DNA of 64,000 bases from Chitinophaga sp. CF418 (GCF_900142925.1 NZ_FRCN01000014.1:186001-250000), one strand, 5' to 3'; shown: positions 7,681 through 16,950, counted from the stretch's first letter. Notes: generated from the letters alone by a model not told the origin. Translations and numbers: made by a program.

Positions 7681-8403
7681 ATGGCAAAGTTAATACTAGA
7701 CACAAGCACTTGGTTAGACTTGGCCAAGCCAAGAATAGAGGAAGTTTTGATTGAACTTGAACAGCAGATAGATCAAAAGATAACTGTGCTCTTAACCTGT
7801 GATATAATTCTTGAGGAGTGGGAAAGAAATAAAAAGCGAGTATTGGAAGATGTGATTTCCAGTATTCGACAACATGCCAAAAGTGCAATGAAATTAGCTG
7901 ACTTGCTCTCCAAAGAAGATAAAGCAGCATTGGTAAGAATAGTTGAAAAGTATACACAAGTGCAGGAAGAACAAGAGCATCTTGCCCAAATATTTTTTTC
8001 AAGGGTAGAGAAGCTACTTTATGAATCCGAAAAGTTTAAAATATATGATCAGCTTAAAATTGACATGGCAGATAGAGCTCTTACAAAACAAGCTCCTTTT
8101 CATAATAGTAAGAATAATATGGCGGATGCTTTGCTTTATTTTGGAGCAATAGAGCATGTAAATCAGAAGAATGAAATTGCCACCGATTTAATATTTGTGA
8201 CATCTAACTACAAAGAGTTTAGCGATCCTATTGATTTCACAAAACTTCATGAGGATCTCCACAAGAGAAATGTACATTTCTATAACAACCTTGCCCGGGC
8301 TCTTAAAATGAGAAAAGAGGTTATTGACCTTACTGACGAATATGATGAGTATAGATTTTGGATGTGGATAGAATCAGAAGCAGAAATAGCGAGGGGTAAG
8401 TAA
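7681..8403 (+). CDS. PIN-domain protein, DUF4935 type
   Basis: 240 residues from the Met at 7681, where the PIN fold begins with KLILDTSTWLDL (first catalytic Asp at 7). The frame is open to 7624. Further acidic positions fit the fold: CDIILEEW (Glu), NNMADALL (Asp) and FVTSNYKEF. PIN domains of this class are metal-dependent ribonucleases. The centre is a long helical insertion (about 60-130), as in DUF4935 proteins. No antitoxin is visible upstream. It converges on the STAND ATPase with a 104-bp gap. Inference: an RNase effector of a defence or abortive system, target unknown. Confidence 0.7.
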   Translation: MAKLILDTSTWLDLAKPRIEEVLIELEQQIDQKITVLLTCDIILEEWERNKKRVLEDVISSIRQHAKSAMKLADLLSKEDKAALVRIVEKYTQVQEEQEHLAQIFFSRVEKLLYESEKFKIYDQLKIDMADRALTKQAPFHNSKNNMADALLYFGAIEHVNQKNEIATDLIFVTSNYKEFSDPIDFTKLHEDLHKRNVHFYNNLARALKMRKEVIDLTDEYDEYRFWMWIESEAEIARGK

Positions 8404-8507
8404 CAGATGGTATAGCCCAATCATGTTCCCACTGCCGAAATCGAGCCAATAATACAGGCATATACTTTACACAGTCATCTTAACTAACACTTCCATTATA
8501 TGTATAG

Positions 8508-11500
8508 TTAGTAATGCTCTGCCATTTCTCGAAACCTTCTTTGATACAAATCCTCTTTCGTATATCTCTGTTCTCTTGCTCTTTCTTGAAGACGAGCCAT
8601 ATAACTTTCTATAATTTCCATTTCTTCGACAGTAAAAAATGTAACATTTACTCTCGCCCATGTCCGAAAAAGATCAATCCCCTCAAGAGTTTTAACCTCA
8701 TTCTGCTGCAAAGCAAATACGATTACTTTACCAAATTTTTCCAGGGTCTCTGCCTCCATATTTTCAATCCATTTTTCATCAATCATTCTAAATATCATTA
8801 GATCAAAAACAATCTTCTTTTCGACTGCCGTAGACAGAAAATCCGGCATACGGGCAAGGTTACCTGAGTTCGAGATTGCTTCAATATTAACAGCCGCTTC
8901 TTCGCTGTATCGCTCCATCTCTGCTTCACTGCAATGAGCAAATAAAATATCAAGATATGCCTTTGCATTTGAAGTATTGGTTCCCATTAGATCAAGCAAC
9001 AACTTTGTAAAAACAGTCTTTCTTGTCAACTCGGTCCCAGTTTTTAATAAATATTTCAATTGCTGCTTAGGATCGTTCCAGGTTCCATTACGATTATTTC
9101 CCATGATCAGCACATCGTCAAAGAATACGGTCAGCGCTATATCAAAACCTTCAAAGTTCGGGTGTTTAAGTAAATAAGCTAAAACAGTGTTCCATACAGT
9201 GGTATTTTTGTATGGGAGCTCATTGAAAGGCGGCAGCAAGTATAGAGTCGCTAGGCTGTTCAGTAGCAATGTTGATGGCACCTGCTCTACAATCTTCCTT
9301 GCAGTCTTGCCTGTCAAAGATGTCCACAGTATCTCACACTGTAATTCATCTGGTATAGATTCAGTTGTGAGTATGACACTATGAATTAATGTACTTAGAT
9401 ATTGGATCTGTGTTCTTAAATAAGAAGTTTCGGGAGAGCCAAGTTTTGGCCATTGTGCAACAATATATCTCCAGAATGTTGCCTGAAATACTTTGTTATC
9501 GATATTGTGGAATTTTTTTATGAAATCCAATCGGGCTGGGCCTTTTATAATATCTATTTTTTCTGAAAAAAACCAAATCGGGATATCCGCCATTGAGGAG
9601 TGATACCCTTTGTCTTTAATATTTTCCTGCAACCAGTTAATGAAAGCATCCAAGATAACTATCAACGCTCCATCAGGAACTTGGGCTTCTTTGAACGTCA
9701 TCGTAAAGCGACTGGTATTAATACGGATCGAGGTAGGTAGGTGCTTGAAAAATACAGGCATCAACTCTCCCCATAAATACCACATATCTAAAGCCGCATT
9801 GTCTTCAATATCATACATCCAATCGAATGTGTATTGCGTATGACCAGCACTAAATTGTGAAAACAAGTCTACAGAACTGAGTACAACAAAGAGGTTATCA
9901 TAAGCCCGGATCATGAACAGCTTCATTTCTTCCTTTATCGCTGGAGATTTAAAATAAGGCCAAGAACGAAATAGTCCTTTAATCAGTTGGTAATTGACCA
10001 GCGGATCATGTGCTGCAAACAATTCTTTCACTAACTTCACATCGTTATCGGTAGCACTAGCCGCCAACAAATAAGCCGCCTTTCCCCGAATAAAACCTTC
10101 ATTGTAATTTAGAAACCTTCGCAAAGCAACTACGTCGTATGCTATCCTTTTCTTCTTTCCCCGGATTGCTTGATCTAACGATTTTACGATTTTCCAGGCG
10201 CGATAGGAATCTGGCTGTGTTTCGCTCTCGCAGAATTGTTTCCATTCCCGATATATTTGATTGTGATTTCGATATGGGCGATCGAATTCTTTTTCGATGT
10301 ACTTTACCTCGGGAATGAAAGCGGTATCACGCTGCCACACATAAGTTCCGAATTGGCTTTGACAGCGTTTTTGAATTTCTTCGCTAACCTTCTCTTGCAA
10401 ATCCTGGGAGAGATCATCAAATTGACTGATTAGGAAAAGAAGAGACTGATCACGGACACTGACAAAGGTAGATAGTAGGCCTGATATGCCTATCGAAATG
10501 AGAGCTTGCTGGTCAACTTTTTCCTTGCAGGAACTTCCTATAAAAAGTAGATTACGTGTAGCCTGTAATGCAACATTCACATTTAAACAGGCTATAGACT
10601 TCCGAAGGCTGGAAATTGCCTTTTTAAAACGTAAAGGGTTGCCGGGTAACAGTATAGTTCTTGCTGCTTCTCTATAAATTGGGTGTTTAAACTGGTAATG
10701 TCCTTGCCGATATTCCAGGTAACCGTAATCAATCAATTTACTAAGGCCATATTCCAGTTGTGCCTTGATTGGAGGTAAATCCTCGTATTCTCTTATGGTG
10801 TAAACGTGTGTTTTTTTTGCCCCGAATATTATTCCGCGAAAACTTCTTTCCTCATCATGATTAATTGCAGGCCAATAATCCAGCCGGTCATCGCTAAAAT
10901 ACTGAAGATCCTTGTCGCTGATACCGTTACGAGTATTGCTTGTGGCCGCCATAATTATTATAGCCTCTATTACCTCCCCACTTTCTTTTAGAGTGGATTC
11001 AGTGAGTGTACTTGCGCGAAAATTGATAAAATGAAGTAGCGCCTCCGGATTGATAGTGTTTAAGCGCTGATGGTTACGGCTAAGGTATGCCAATTGTCCC
11101 GGCTGTATTTTTTCGGAGTAATCCCCACCAGAGAGAAGCTTTTTTGTCAGATTGCTGATCTGTTCCGGAACAGATCTGTCAATACTAAATCTTTCCCAAA
11201 GATCACTAAGAAAAGATGGTTGTTCTATAGTAAGATCCTGCCAGGTCTGACCACTTAAATAACCACCGTTCGTAAGATGATTTACGTCTTCATTAGCGGC
11301 AGTAACAATTAAATATCGCTGCTTACTTGTTGGCAGATTATGTACCAATGATTCCAATAGTCGATATTGTACCGATTTACTGCCAGACTGATCCGAATTA
11401 ATGGGATCTTCTAAATAACATATCCTTGCTCCAAATTCATTGCTGTACAGAAATTGTTCTGCTGCCCTAGTGTCGGTTGTTGCGTAATATTCGATTGACT

Positions 11501-12398
11501 TGTTGCTTTCGATAACTTTTAACGCGGTATAGATTGCTGTCTGTGTTTTTCCGCAAAGCGGGACGCCGGTTAGTAATAAAACATATTTCCGCATTAACTC
11601 CTCAATGAAACCTGCCTCATCACCTCGCAAGTGGTAATTAGGATCAGGCGCAGGCAAATTCTTCGTGTTGGCTGCTATCAGCCTTTCAAGGTCGGCAAAA
11701 ACGTCCACGCCCCTTCCTCTTTTTTCCTTAATTAGTTCGAGATATTCTAACATTACATGACGCTGTGCCGAAACCGGAACTAAATGATCCGTTAGGTAAA
11801 AACCGATAATGCTGACAATTTCCTTCTTTGTAAGACGATCAATTAGGGTTACCCTTTGTAACAAATCGCTCATTGTTTTAGGTGTCAACGACTGCTTCAG
11901 ATTTTCTAAGAATTTTTTTCGTTTCTTCTGAGTATCTGTTTGTGCAACTGAATACTCTTTGTCGATATCATTGATAAGCAATTGAAGGTCTTTACTATTA
12001 CTTTTTCCGGTACTTTTCTCAAAAGTATACGGTCTTGCTACCACATGTATCCGGGAAGGAACACCCGAAACAACCCCAGAAGTCAGAATAAAGAAATCGT
12101 TTATGCTTACTTCCTGCAATTTTGAAAGGATCGTAGAATCGCATTTAAAGGCACTGAACTTATTAATACAGCTATTAAAAATATCATCATCAAATGCGGA
12201 GCTCCGGTTTTTGAATTGAGCTTCGATAATTTCCTGATGGCCATTTGGGTCATCTATTAGCAGTGTCAGATCTTCGCTGCCTAAGCGGTCGATATAAACA
12301 GCTTTTAAAGCACGCTGGCTCCAGATGTGTAAAATTACATATAAACTGCCGAGGTATTGGTAATCGTAGCCCTCTGGGCCATTTTCTGTAACAGACAT
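8508..12398 (-). CDS. Nuclease-STAND ATPase, Avs-like candidate defence protein
   Basis: 1296 residues from the Met at 12398 (MSVTENGPEGYDYQ). Domains: (1) a PD-(D/E)xK nuclease of Cap4/DUF4297 type at about 8-200, with GYDYQYLGSL, SEDLTLLID and the catalytic-like IIEAQFK; (2) a STAND-type NTPase with P-loop TGVPLCGKT (about 277-285) and Walker B-like RICYLEDP (about 325-332); (3) about 850 residues of helical repeats with no recognised family. This layout (effector, STAND switch, large sensor) is that of antiviral Avs-type proteins, which oligomerise on sensing phage proteins and cut DNA. The frame is open to 12632, adding a hydrophobic stretch and low-complexity sequence, which I judge non-coding. 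Terminator copies flank the gene; no partner shares its strand. Confidence 0.75.
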   Translation of the reverse strand: MSVTENGPEGYDYQYLGSLYVILHIWSQRALKAVYIDRLGSEDLTLLIDDPNGHQEIIEAQFKNRSSAFDDDIFNSCINKFSAFKCDSTILSKLQEVSINDFFILTSGVVSGVPSRIHVVARPYTFEKSTGKSNSKDLQLLINDIDKEYSVAQTDTQKKRKKFLENLKQSLTPKTMSDLLQRVTLIDRLTKKEIVSIIGFYLTDHLVPVSAQRHVMLEYLELIKEKRGRGVDVFADLERLIAANTKNLPAPDPNYHLRGDEAGFIEELMRKYVLLLTGVPLCGKTQTAIYTALKVIESNKSIEYYATTDTRAAEQFLYSNEFGARICYLEDPINSDQSGSKSVQYRLLESLVHNLPTSKQRYLIVTAANEDVNHLTNGGYLSGQTWQDLTIEQPSFLSDLWERFSIDRSVPEQISNLTKKLLSGGDYSEKIQPGQLAYLSRNHQRLNTINPEALLHFINFRASTLTESTLKESGEVIEAIIIMAATSNTRNGISDKDLQYFSDDRLDYWPAINHDEERSFRGIIFGAKKTHVYTIREYEDLPPIKAQLEYGLSKLIDYGYLEYRQGHYQFKHPIYREAARTILLPGNPLRFKKAISSLRKSIACLNVNVALQATRNLLFIGSSCKEKVDQQALISIGISGLLSTFVSVRDQSLLFLISQFDDLSQDLQEKVSEEIQKRCQSQFGTYVWQRDTAFIPEVKYIEKEFDRPYRNHNQIYREWKQFCESETQPDSYRAWKIVKSLDQAIRGKKKRIAYDVVALRRFLNYNEGFIRGKAAYLLAASATDNDVKLVKELFAAHDPLVNYQLIKGLFRSWPYFKSPAIKEEMKLFMIRAYDNLFVVLSSVDLFSQFSAGHTQYTFDWMYDIEDNAALDMWYLWGELMPVFFKHLPTSIRINTSRFTMTFKEAQVPDGALIVILDAFINWLQENIKDKGYHSSMADIPIWFFSEKIDIIKGPARLDFIKKFHNIDNKVFQATFWRYIVAQWPKLGSPETSYLRTQIQYLSTLIHSVILTTESIPDELQCEILWTSLTGKTARKIVEQVPSTLLLNSLATLYLLPPFNELPYKNTTVWNTVLAYLLKHPNFEGFDIALTVFFDDVLIMGNNRNGTWNDPKQQLKYLLKTGTELTRKTVFTKLLLDLMGTNTSNAKAYLDILFAHCSEAEMERYSEEAAVNIEAISNSGNLARMPDFLSTAVEKKIVFDLMIFRMIDEKWIENMEAETLEKFGKVIVFALQQNEVKTLEGIDLFRTWARVNVTFFTVEEMEIIESYMARLQERAREQRYTKEDLYQRRFREMAEHY

Positions 12399-12872
12399 GT
12401 AGAAGTTTAAACGTTTGGGGATGATTATATTTAAAGTTATTAAAAATTTATCTTTTGTGATTACATTATCGCTAAATAATTTAGCGATGCACAGCCTCTC
12501 ATGAACACACATAGAAGAGTATGAAGAAGCACCAACATCTTGCACAAGTATCTTACCGATTGCCAGAACCTCACCAAGAACTGCAAGAGAAAATAGTATT
12601 ACTGTAAGAACTTCCCCTTTTCGCAGATTCATTCAAGTTATAGCTTGATAGAATATGAACACAGAATTATATAGTCTGTGATTCTTCGGGTCAGCAATAG
12701 ATCCAGATATATAGAAAAAACAGTCACTACTAAATATTTAGGGTATATCGGGATGCTAAGAAGCTATTCCAGTTCCTTATCCGGAAGAAATGCATTCCAA
12801 GTTCGGCCTTCTCATTTTTAACTAATGGATTTCCCTAATAAATCCTTGAATTTCAGATAGACATTCTACAAA

Positions 12873-12903
12873 CCGGTTCGAAAGTTGTCCCCAGTAGCCC
12901 GCA
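12873..12903. repeat. Dispersed repeat copy 1
   Basis: CGGTTCGAAA-GTTGTCCCC-AGTAGCCCGCA. It shares the GTTCGAAA...TGTCCCC...AGCCCGC core with copies at 13831 and 16151, and is followed at 9 bp by a terminator hairpin. Confidence 0.55.
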
Positions 12904-12911
12904 ACTAAGTG

Positions 12912-12959
12912 AAAGCGGGTATAATTAGGCAAAAGCGCTTAATTATACCCGCTTTTTTA
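12912..12959. terminator. Bidirectional hairpin terminator
   Basis: Perfect 16-bp arms AAAGCGGGTATAATTA / TAATTATACCCGCTTT are followed by a T tract on both strands. It separates the YhcG pseudogene (ending at 12983 on the - strand) from the STAND gene. Confidence 0.75.
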
Positions 12960-12982
12960 TAGTCATATTTTGCCCCATTAGA

Positions 12983-13822
12983 CTATCCCAATTTCCTTCG
13001 CTCTTCATCTATAATCTTTGCCAATTCATCTTCACTGGGCAGATTAATAAGATACTTAGATACAAAAACTTGCTGTGGTAAACCGGAGGTCGCATACCTG
13101 ACCAAGTTCTCGTTCCTACTTGCACAGAGTATAATACCTACCGGCGGATTATCCCCTTCATGCATTTCATTCTCCTTGTAATAGTTCAGATAAACATTCA
13201 TTTGGGCATCTGCGTGTGTAAATTCGCCAATCTTTAAATCTAAAAGAACATGGCATTTTAATATACGATGATAAAATACCAAATCTATACGGTAATGTGT
13301 ATTATCGAAAGTTATACGTCTTTGCCTAGCTTCAAAACAGAATCCCCGCCCCCCCATGTTCAAGGTCTGATTCAGTATATATATCTTTTTCTTCCAGACC
13401 TAAAAATTCAAGCATGTAAGCGTTGCGAAATATATTCTCAGCTTTCAAATCCGCTTGTTTCACATCACTATTTAACACGGCATGTTTATTAGTACTCAAT
13501 CCAGTCCTCTCATATAGCATACTGTTCATTGCTCGTTGCAAATCGCGTACACTCCAGTTGTTCCGAATTGTTTCCACTTCATAAAATTCACGTTTCAACT
13601 TAGTATCCAGTTTGAGCAGTTCAATGAAATGAGAAAAACTAAGTCTTTCTAATAGCAGGTTTGAGGCCGACTTATTATCTGTTTCTGATGTTTCAGATTG
13701 AGTTGCTATAGATTTTGCGGACAATAAGCGCAAAATCCTAACACCAGTGAATCAGATAAATACAATTTTGCGGACGGTGTCCGCAAAATGTCGGAATATG
13801 CCTTGTAAAAGTCTAGTTCCAT
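12983..13822 (-). pseudogene. YhcG/DUF1016 PD-(D/E)xK nuclease, frameshifted
   Basis: Three reading frames together reproduce a DUF1016 protein. The upstream part (13822-13740) reads MELDFYKAYSDILRTPSAKL. The middle (133-residue frame ending at 13332) reads RLSFSHFIELLKL...IRNNWSVRDLQRAMN. The C-terminal nuclease (126 residues, from 13363) reads GFCFEARQRRITFDNTHY.IDLVFYHR..KCHVLLDLKIG. The last junction lies in a run of seven G on the coding strand (C7 at 13349-13355); six G would restore EHGGRGFCFEARQ in one frame. The N-terminal domain is also incomplete. The family is linked to defence and phage exclusion. Either a dead gene, a contingency tract, or a sequencing error at the homopolymer. 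Confidence 0.75.
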
Positions 13823-13830
13823 GTCAAAAA

Positions 13831-13860
13831 AGTCCGAAAACTGTCCCCGGTAGCCCGCAG
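13831..13860. repeat. Dispersed repeat copy 2
   Basis: AGTCCGAAAA-CTGTCCCCGG-TAGCCCGCAG. Diverged at the 5' end relative to copies 1 and 3, with an identical TGTCCCC and AGCCCGC core. Directly followed by a terminator. Confidence 0.55.
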
Positions 13861-13865
13861 GAAAT

Positions 13866-13899
13866 AAAAAGCCTTCAGATGATGTCTGAAGGCTTTTTT
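13866..13899. terminator. Hairpin terminator
   Basis: 14-bp arms AAAAAGCCTTCAGA / TCTGAAGGCTTTTT with a 5-nt loop. It lies downstream of the - strand gene ending at 13988 and works in either direction. Confidence 0.75.
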
Positions 13900-13987
13900 G
13901 TTGCAGATCGGTGATGCCAGGTCTCTTCCTGAATGATTTTGACCGTAACAGGTCCGACCTCTTTATTACTTTATATAAAAACAAATA

Positions 13988-15760
13988 TTACTTCACTGTA
14001 ATCTTTGCTATCGCAAGTTTGGTTTTTCCAAACATACGGTCTGTTTTACCTACCAGATACATCTCATTATTGATGATAGACCCTAAACGAGGCATCGCTG
14101 TAGGCACATCCGTATTGGAAAAGAACTGTTTTCTTCCAAGTTTACCGGAGACCGCATCGATATTCAGCAAATAGCAATCAGACTTGGCATAACGGATGAT
14201 CTTTTTTGTCTTCTGGCCGGCCTGCATAACGCCGCTATTTTTAGGACTATCGTTAAAGATGACCTGGATATTACCATCTGTTTGCATAGCACCAAAGCCG
14301 GAATAAAAGGGCCTGTTTCCTTCATCAAAGTATCCGGTATAACTATAGCTGAGACCAAGGCCCAAACCGCCAAAACCCATACCCATACCGGAAGAAGCGC
14401 TTGTCATCGATATTACTTCCCGCTGATCCTTAGGCAGGATCTCCAGCCAGCCGATATTACCTCCGGCATCGATCTTACACATCATCAGATCGCCGGAATT
14501 GTAATGATATGTAGTAGTGGTGCTTCCGCCTCCCATCATCGCACCAGCACCAGCGCCTGCTGAACTTGTATTGTGTGAGACTGTTACATATTCTTTATAT
14601 TGTTCTGCCAGAATAACCAGTCCATTGTCAGGAGTATAAAAAATGTTCCTGAACTGCATGTATCTGGAGAACCCTTCCCCTTCATCTTTCAGTTTATTAA
14701 GCCTCTCTCTTTCCTTTCTTTCCTCTTTGTCTTCATCTTTGTCATCATCATCTTTATCATCATCATCATTGTCTGCAGTTAAAAGGGAATTATTAATCGC
14801 TTTATCACTGGTAGAGAGAACTGTACCGTCATTTATATTGATCCTTTGCACCAGCAAACCATCAATGGTCTTGCCTTTTTTGGTATTGCTGTAGAACGCA
14901 GCCAATACAAGGTCTTTGTTCTTTTCCTGTACCACTTTAGTACTGTTCAGCCATTTACCATTGACAGTGGTGTTGATCTCTGCCTGTTGCTTTCCTTTTT
15001 CGTCATACAGGCGGATGTTATAATTGGTGAAATCCAGGAATTTCGCTTTCTTCCTTTTACCTTCTTCATATTCATACAACCGTCCAACGAGCAGAATCTT
15101 ATTATTGCCCAGGTATAATAAGTCCTGAAGCTGATATTTCTTTGCTTCAAATTCATTATTAAGCACTACAGGCTTACCGATTTTTTTGAAATTTTTATCA
15201 AATTCCTGCACCGCGTATTCATTTCTTTCCTTTCCTTTTATACTACTCACCAATATGATCTTGGTACTGTCTGCATTGTAGGTAATTTTGAAATCAATAT
15301 CATCCCTCTTTTCTTCTTTCTGAAAGATGGCTACTTCTTTGAATTCTCCTGTGAGTTCTCCGGTGCTTTTGTTTACTGCAGAAGCGTAAACAGCTTTCGT
15401 TTTGTCGCGACGGCTGTAATCAGATGAAATCAGAAATAATTTATCTCCAAATGGGAAGAACTGCTCGAACTCCTTGCCTCTCAACTCCTTGTTAAAATCA
15501 TTCCGGAATACTTCGGTTAAATTCCTATCCACTTTTACAAGAGAAGCGGATTCACGCATGGTGGCAGCTACTACAAAATAACCTTTCAGGGCCTGGTGAC
15601 TTTCCTGCAGATAGGCGCCGGATTTGTCTACTGATATTACTTCAAGGTCGCTACTGCCTTTACGTAATTTAAATTCTTCCCCCCATTTAATAGTTGGCTT
15701 CTGGGCAAAACAGGTCATACTAAGACCGATGGAGGCCAACAAAAGACTGAATGTTTTCAT
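13988..15760 (-). CDS. Secreted protein of unknown function
   Basis: 590 residues. A Sec signal peptide (about 1-19, ending CFAQ) is followed by a repeated beta-rich body with phrases such as DKLFLISSDYSR, TKIILVSSIKG, NNKILLVGRLYEY and NGLVILAEQYKEY, suggesting a propeller-like fold of about six blades. A highly acidic Asp/Glu/Lys linker (about 325-355) and a Gly/Ser/Ala/Met-rich insertion (about 395-455) interrupt it. I know no named family. The product is probably periplasmic or outer-membrane associated. It is a single gene ended by the hairpin at 13866-13899. Confidence 0.7.
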   Translation of the reverse strand: MKTFSLLLASIGLSMTCFAQKPTIKWGEEFKLRKGSSDLEVISVDKSGAYLQESHQALKGYFVVAATMRESASLVKVDRNLTEVFRNDFNKELRGKEFEQFFPFGDKLFLISSDYSRRDKTKAVYASAVNKSTGELTGEFKEVAIFQKEEKRDDIDFKITYNADSTKIILVSSIKGKERNEYAVQEFDKNFKKIGKPVVLNNEFEAKKYQLQDLLYLGNNKILLVGRLYEYEEGKRKKAKFLDFTNYNIRLYDEKGKQQAEINTTVNGKWLNSTKVVQEKNKDLVLAAFYSNTKKGKTIDGLLVQRININDGTVLSTSDKAINNSLLTADNDDDDKDDDDKDEDKEERKERERLNKLKDEGEGFSRYMQFRNIFYTPDNGLVILAEQYKEYVTVSHNTSSAGAGAGAMMGGGSTTTTYHYNSGDLMMCKIDAGGNIGWLEILPKDQREVISMTSASSGMGMGFGGLGLGLSYSYTGYFDEGNRPFYSGFGAMQTDGNIQVIFNDSPKNSGVMQAGQKTKKIIRYAKSDCYLLNIDAVSGKLGRKQFFSNTDVPTAMPRLGSIINNEMYLVGKTDRMFGKTKLAIAKITVK

Positions 15761-15924
15761 TTTTGGTTTAGGTATATGATAAATAATGATATCCTACGGC
15801 TTTAGGCGGCACGTATTTATTTCATGGTATATTATCCAATTATATTTCGGGGACCAAGATAAGAACGGAGGAATTGAAAAGCAAATATATTATGTACTTA
15901 TAATCAATTAACGAGCATCCAGGT

Positions 15925-16080
15925 TTACACTACCGTGGTTCCAATCGCCGAATTGTTTTCATTTTCGACGTTCATTTTAAGATCAATAAGCCGCTGTCTT
16001 ACATTTGCCTGTAAGTTTCGTCCTATAAACCCTGTCAACATATTGAATGGGAATCTAAGCGGCTCTACCTGATTCCCTAT
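15925..16080 (-). pseudogene. Possible C-terminal gene remnant
   Basis: About 50 codons are open on the - strand, ending in TAA at 15925-15927, with protein-like composition (QVEPLRFPFNMLTGFIGRN, then QRLIDLKMNVENENN). Only internal Met codons are available, so if coding it is a leftover 3' end. Family not recognised. Confidence 0.25.
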
Positions 16081-16150
16081 ATTATATCACCGTTACAAAA
16101 ACAAATACCCAACGCAGAAATCACTTATTTGATGAAGTTCAATTGTAAAG

Positions 16151-16184
16151 CGGTTCGAAACTTTGTCCCTCCCAGCCCGCCAGG
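16151..16184. repeat. Dispersed repeat copy 3
   Basis: CGGTTCGAAA-CTTTGTCCCT-CCCAGCCCGCCAGG, matching copies 1 and 2 in the core and sharing with copy 2 the AGGAAA..ATAA that follows. A hairpin with 8-bp arms follows at 16191-16208. Confidence 0.5.
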
Positions 16185-16248
16185 AAAAATAACAGATATC
16201 TATCTGTTCTTTCTTTTTGCCCCAAAAAGCCACCACCACCTTAATAAG

Positions 16249-16950
16249 CTACAAATACTCTATCAGACTATACCCCTTTCCCCTGATGTTGATGATCTCA
16301 ATAGAAGCATCTTCACGAAAATATTTCCGGATCCTCGTGATATAAACATCCATGCTTCGGGCGGCAAATGGATCATCATCTCCCCACAGCTTGAGCAATG
16401 CAGTTTTTCTATCCAGCAATTCATTTTTCGCATCTATCAACAATGTCAATAAATCTGCTTCACGCTGTGATAACTGGATGACCTGGCCCTCAGCCGTTAA
16501 TGTCTGTTTTTGAATATTAAACATAAATCTGCCGACCTTTACTACGCCGGACAAACTATTCCCAAAGGCTGAAAACTGGTTCTGCCGTCGGACCATGACT
16601 TTTAGCCGTAACACCAGTTCTTCCATTGAAAAAGGTTTCTTCATGTAGTCATCTGCCCCTATTTCAAGGCCATGTATAACATCTTCAGGTTGCTTTCTTG
16701 CAGTAAGAAAAATGATAGGCACTTTCTCATCTATTGTACGAATGTCTGAAACCAATGAAAATCCATCCTTTCCAGGCAACATAACATCGATGATACAAAT
16801 ATCTGGTTTCAGCTTTTTGAACATAGACCATCCGTTGTTACCATTAACGGCAATGTTGACAATAAAATCGCGGGTTTCAAGCGATTCTTTTATGATAGCA
16901 GCCAATACAGGCTCATCTTCTACAAGCAATATGTTAATCTTATTAATCAT
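16249..16950 (-). CDS. OmpR-family response regulator
   Basis: 233 residues from the Met at 16950 (MINKINILLVEDE); the frame is open to 17010 but that is inside the kinase gene. REC domain with acidic pocket ED at 11-12, phosphoacceptor Asp at about 55 (CIIDVMLPG) and Lys in DYMKKPF. The C-terminal winged helix (about 135-230) reads LSQREADLLTLLI and RSMDVYITRIRKYF. It overlaps the histidine kinase stop by 8 bp, so the pair is translationally coupled. Target genes unknown; the divergent thioredoxin is a candidate. Confidence 0.92.
   Translation of the reverse strand: MINKINILLVEDEPVLAAIIKESLETRDFIVNIAVNGNNGWSMFKKLKPDICIIDVMLPGKDGFSLVSDIRTIDEKVPIIFLTARKQPEDVIHGLEIGADDYMKKPFSMEELVLRLKVMVRRQNQFSAFGNSLSGVVKVGRFMFNIQKQTLTAEGQVIQLSQREADLLTLLIDAKNELLDRKTALLKLWGDDDPFAARSMDVYITRIRKYFREDASIEIINIRGKGYSLIEYL

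Larger units (their letters stand above)
12399..12982. other. Gene-free stretch behind the STAND gene
   Basis: 584 bp. It holds the 5' region of the STAND gene (AT-rich up to about 12490, then a hydrophobic open frame judged non-coding), a dispersed repeat copy at 12873-12903 and a strong terminator at 12912-12959. I see no other gene. Confidence 0.5.
15761..16248. other. Intergenic region with possible gene remnant and repeat copy 3
   Basis: 488 bp. It contains the short - strand open frame described at 15925-16080, repeat copy 3 and a weak hairpin (AACAGATA / TATCTGTT at 16191-16208, followed by a T-rich stretch) behind the response regulator gene. Nothing else is supported. Confidence 0.5.

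Noticed and set aside
7572..7693. Short + strand frame before the PIN gene (reads IQHLVDLWQEKKECRLRPIH)
   Set aside because: Protein-like, but without a start codon and only about 40 codons; possibly a remnant, too little to annotate. It does support the PIN start at 7681.
12396..12632. N-terminal extension of the STAND protein with a hydrophobic helix
   Set aside because: The nuclease fold starts right after the Met at 12398. The extension reads as low-complexity AT-rich sequence with an unlikely composition.
14643..14894. Ser/Leu-rich + strand frame
   Set aside because: Exact antisense of the acidic Asp/Glu/Lys linker of the secreted protein; repeats on one strand create the frame on the other.
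12873..16184. Repeat copies as functional tRNA genes
   Set aside because: Only a T-loop-like word is present. The flanking stems do not pair and no anticodon arm can be drawn.
16129..16452. 107-residue + strand frame
   Set aside because: Lies antisense to the response regulator C-terminus and runs through a repeat copy.
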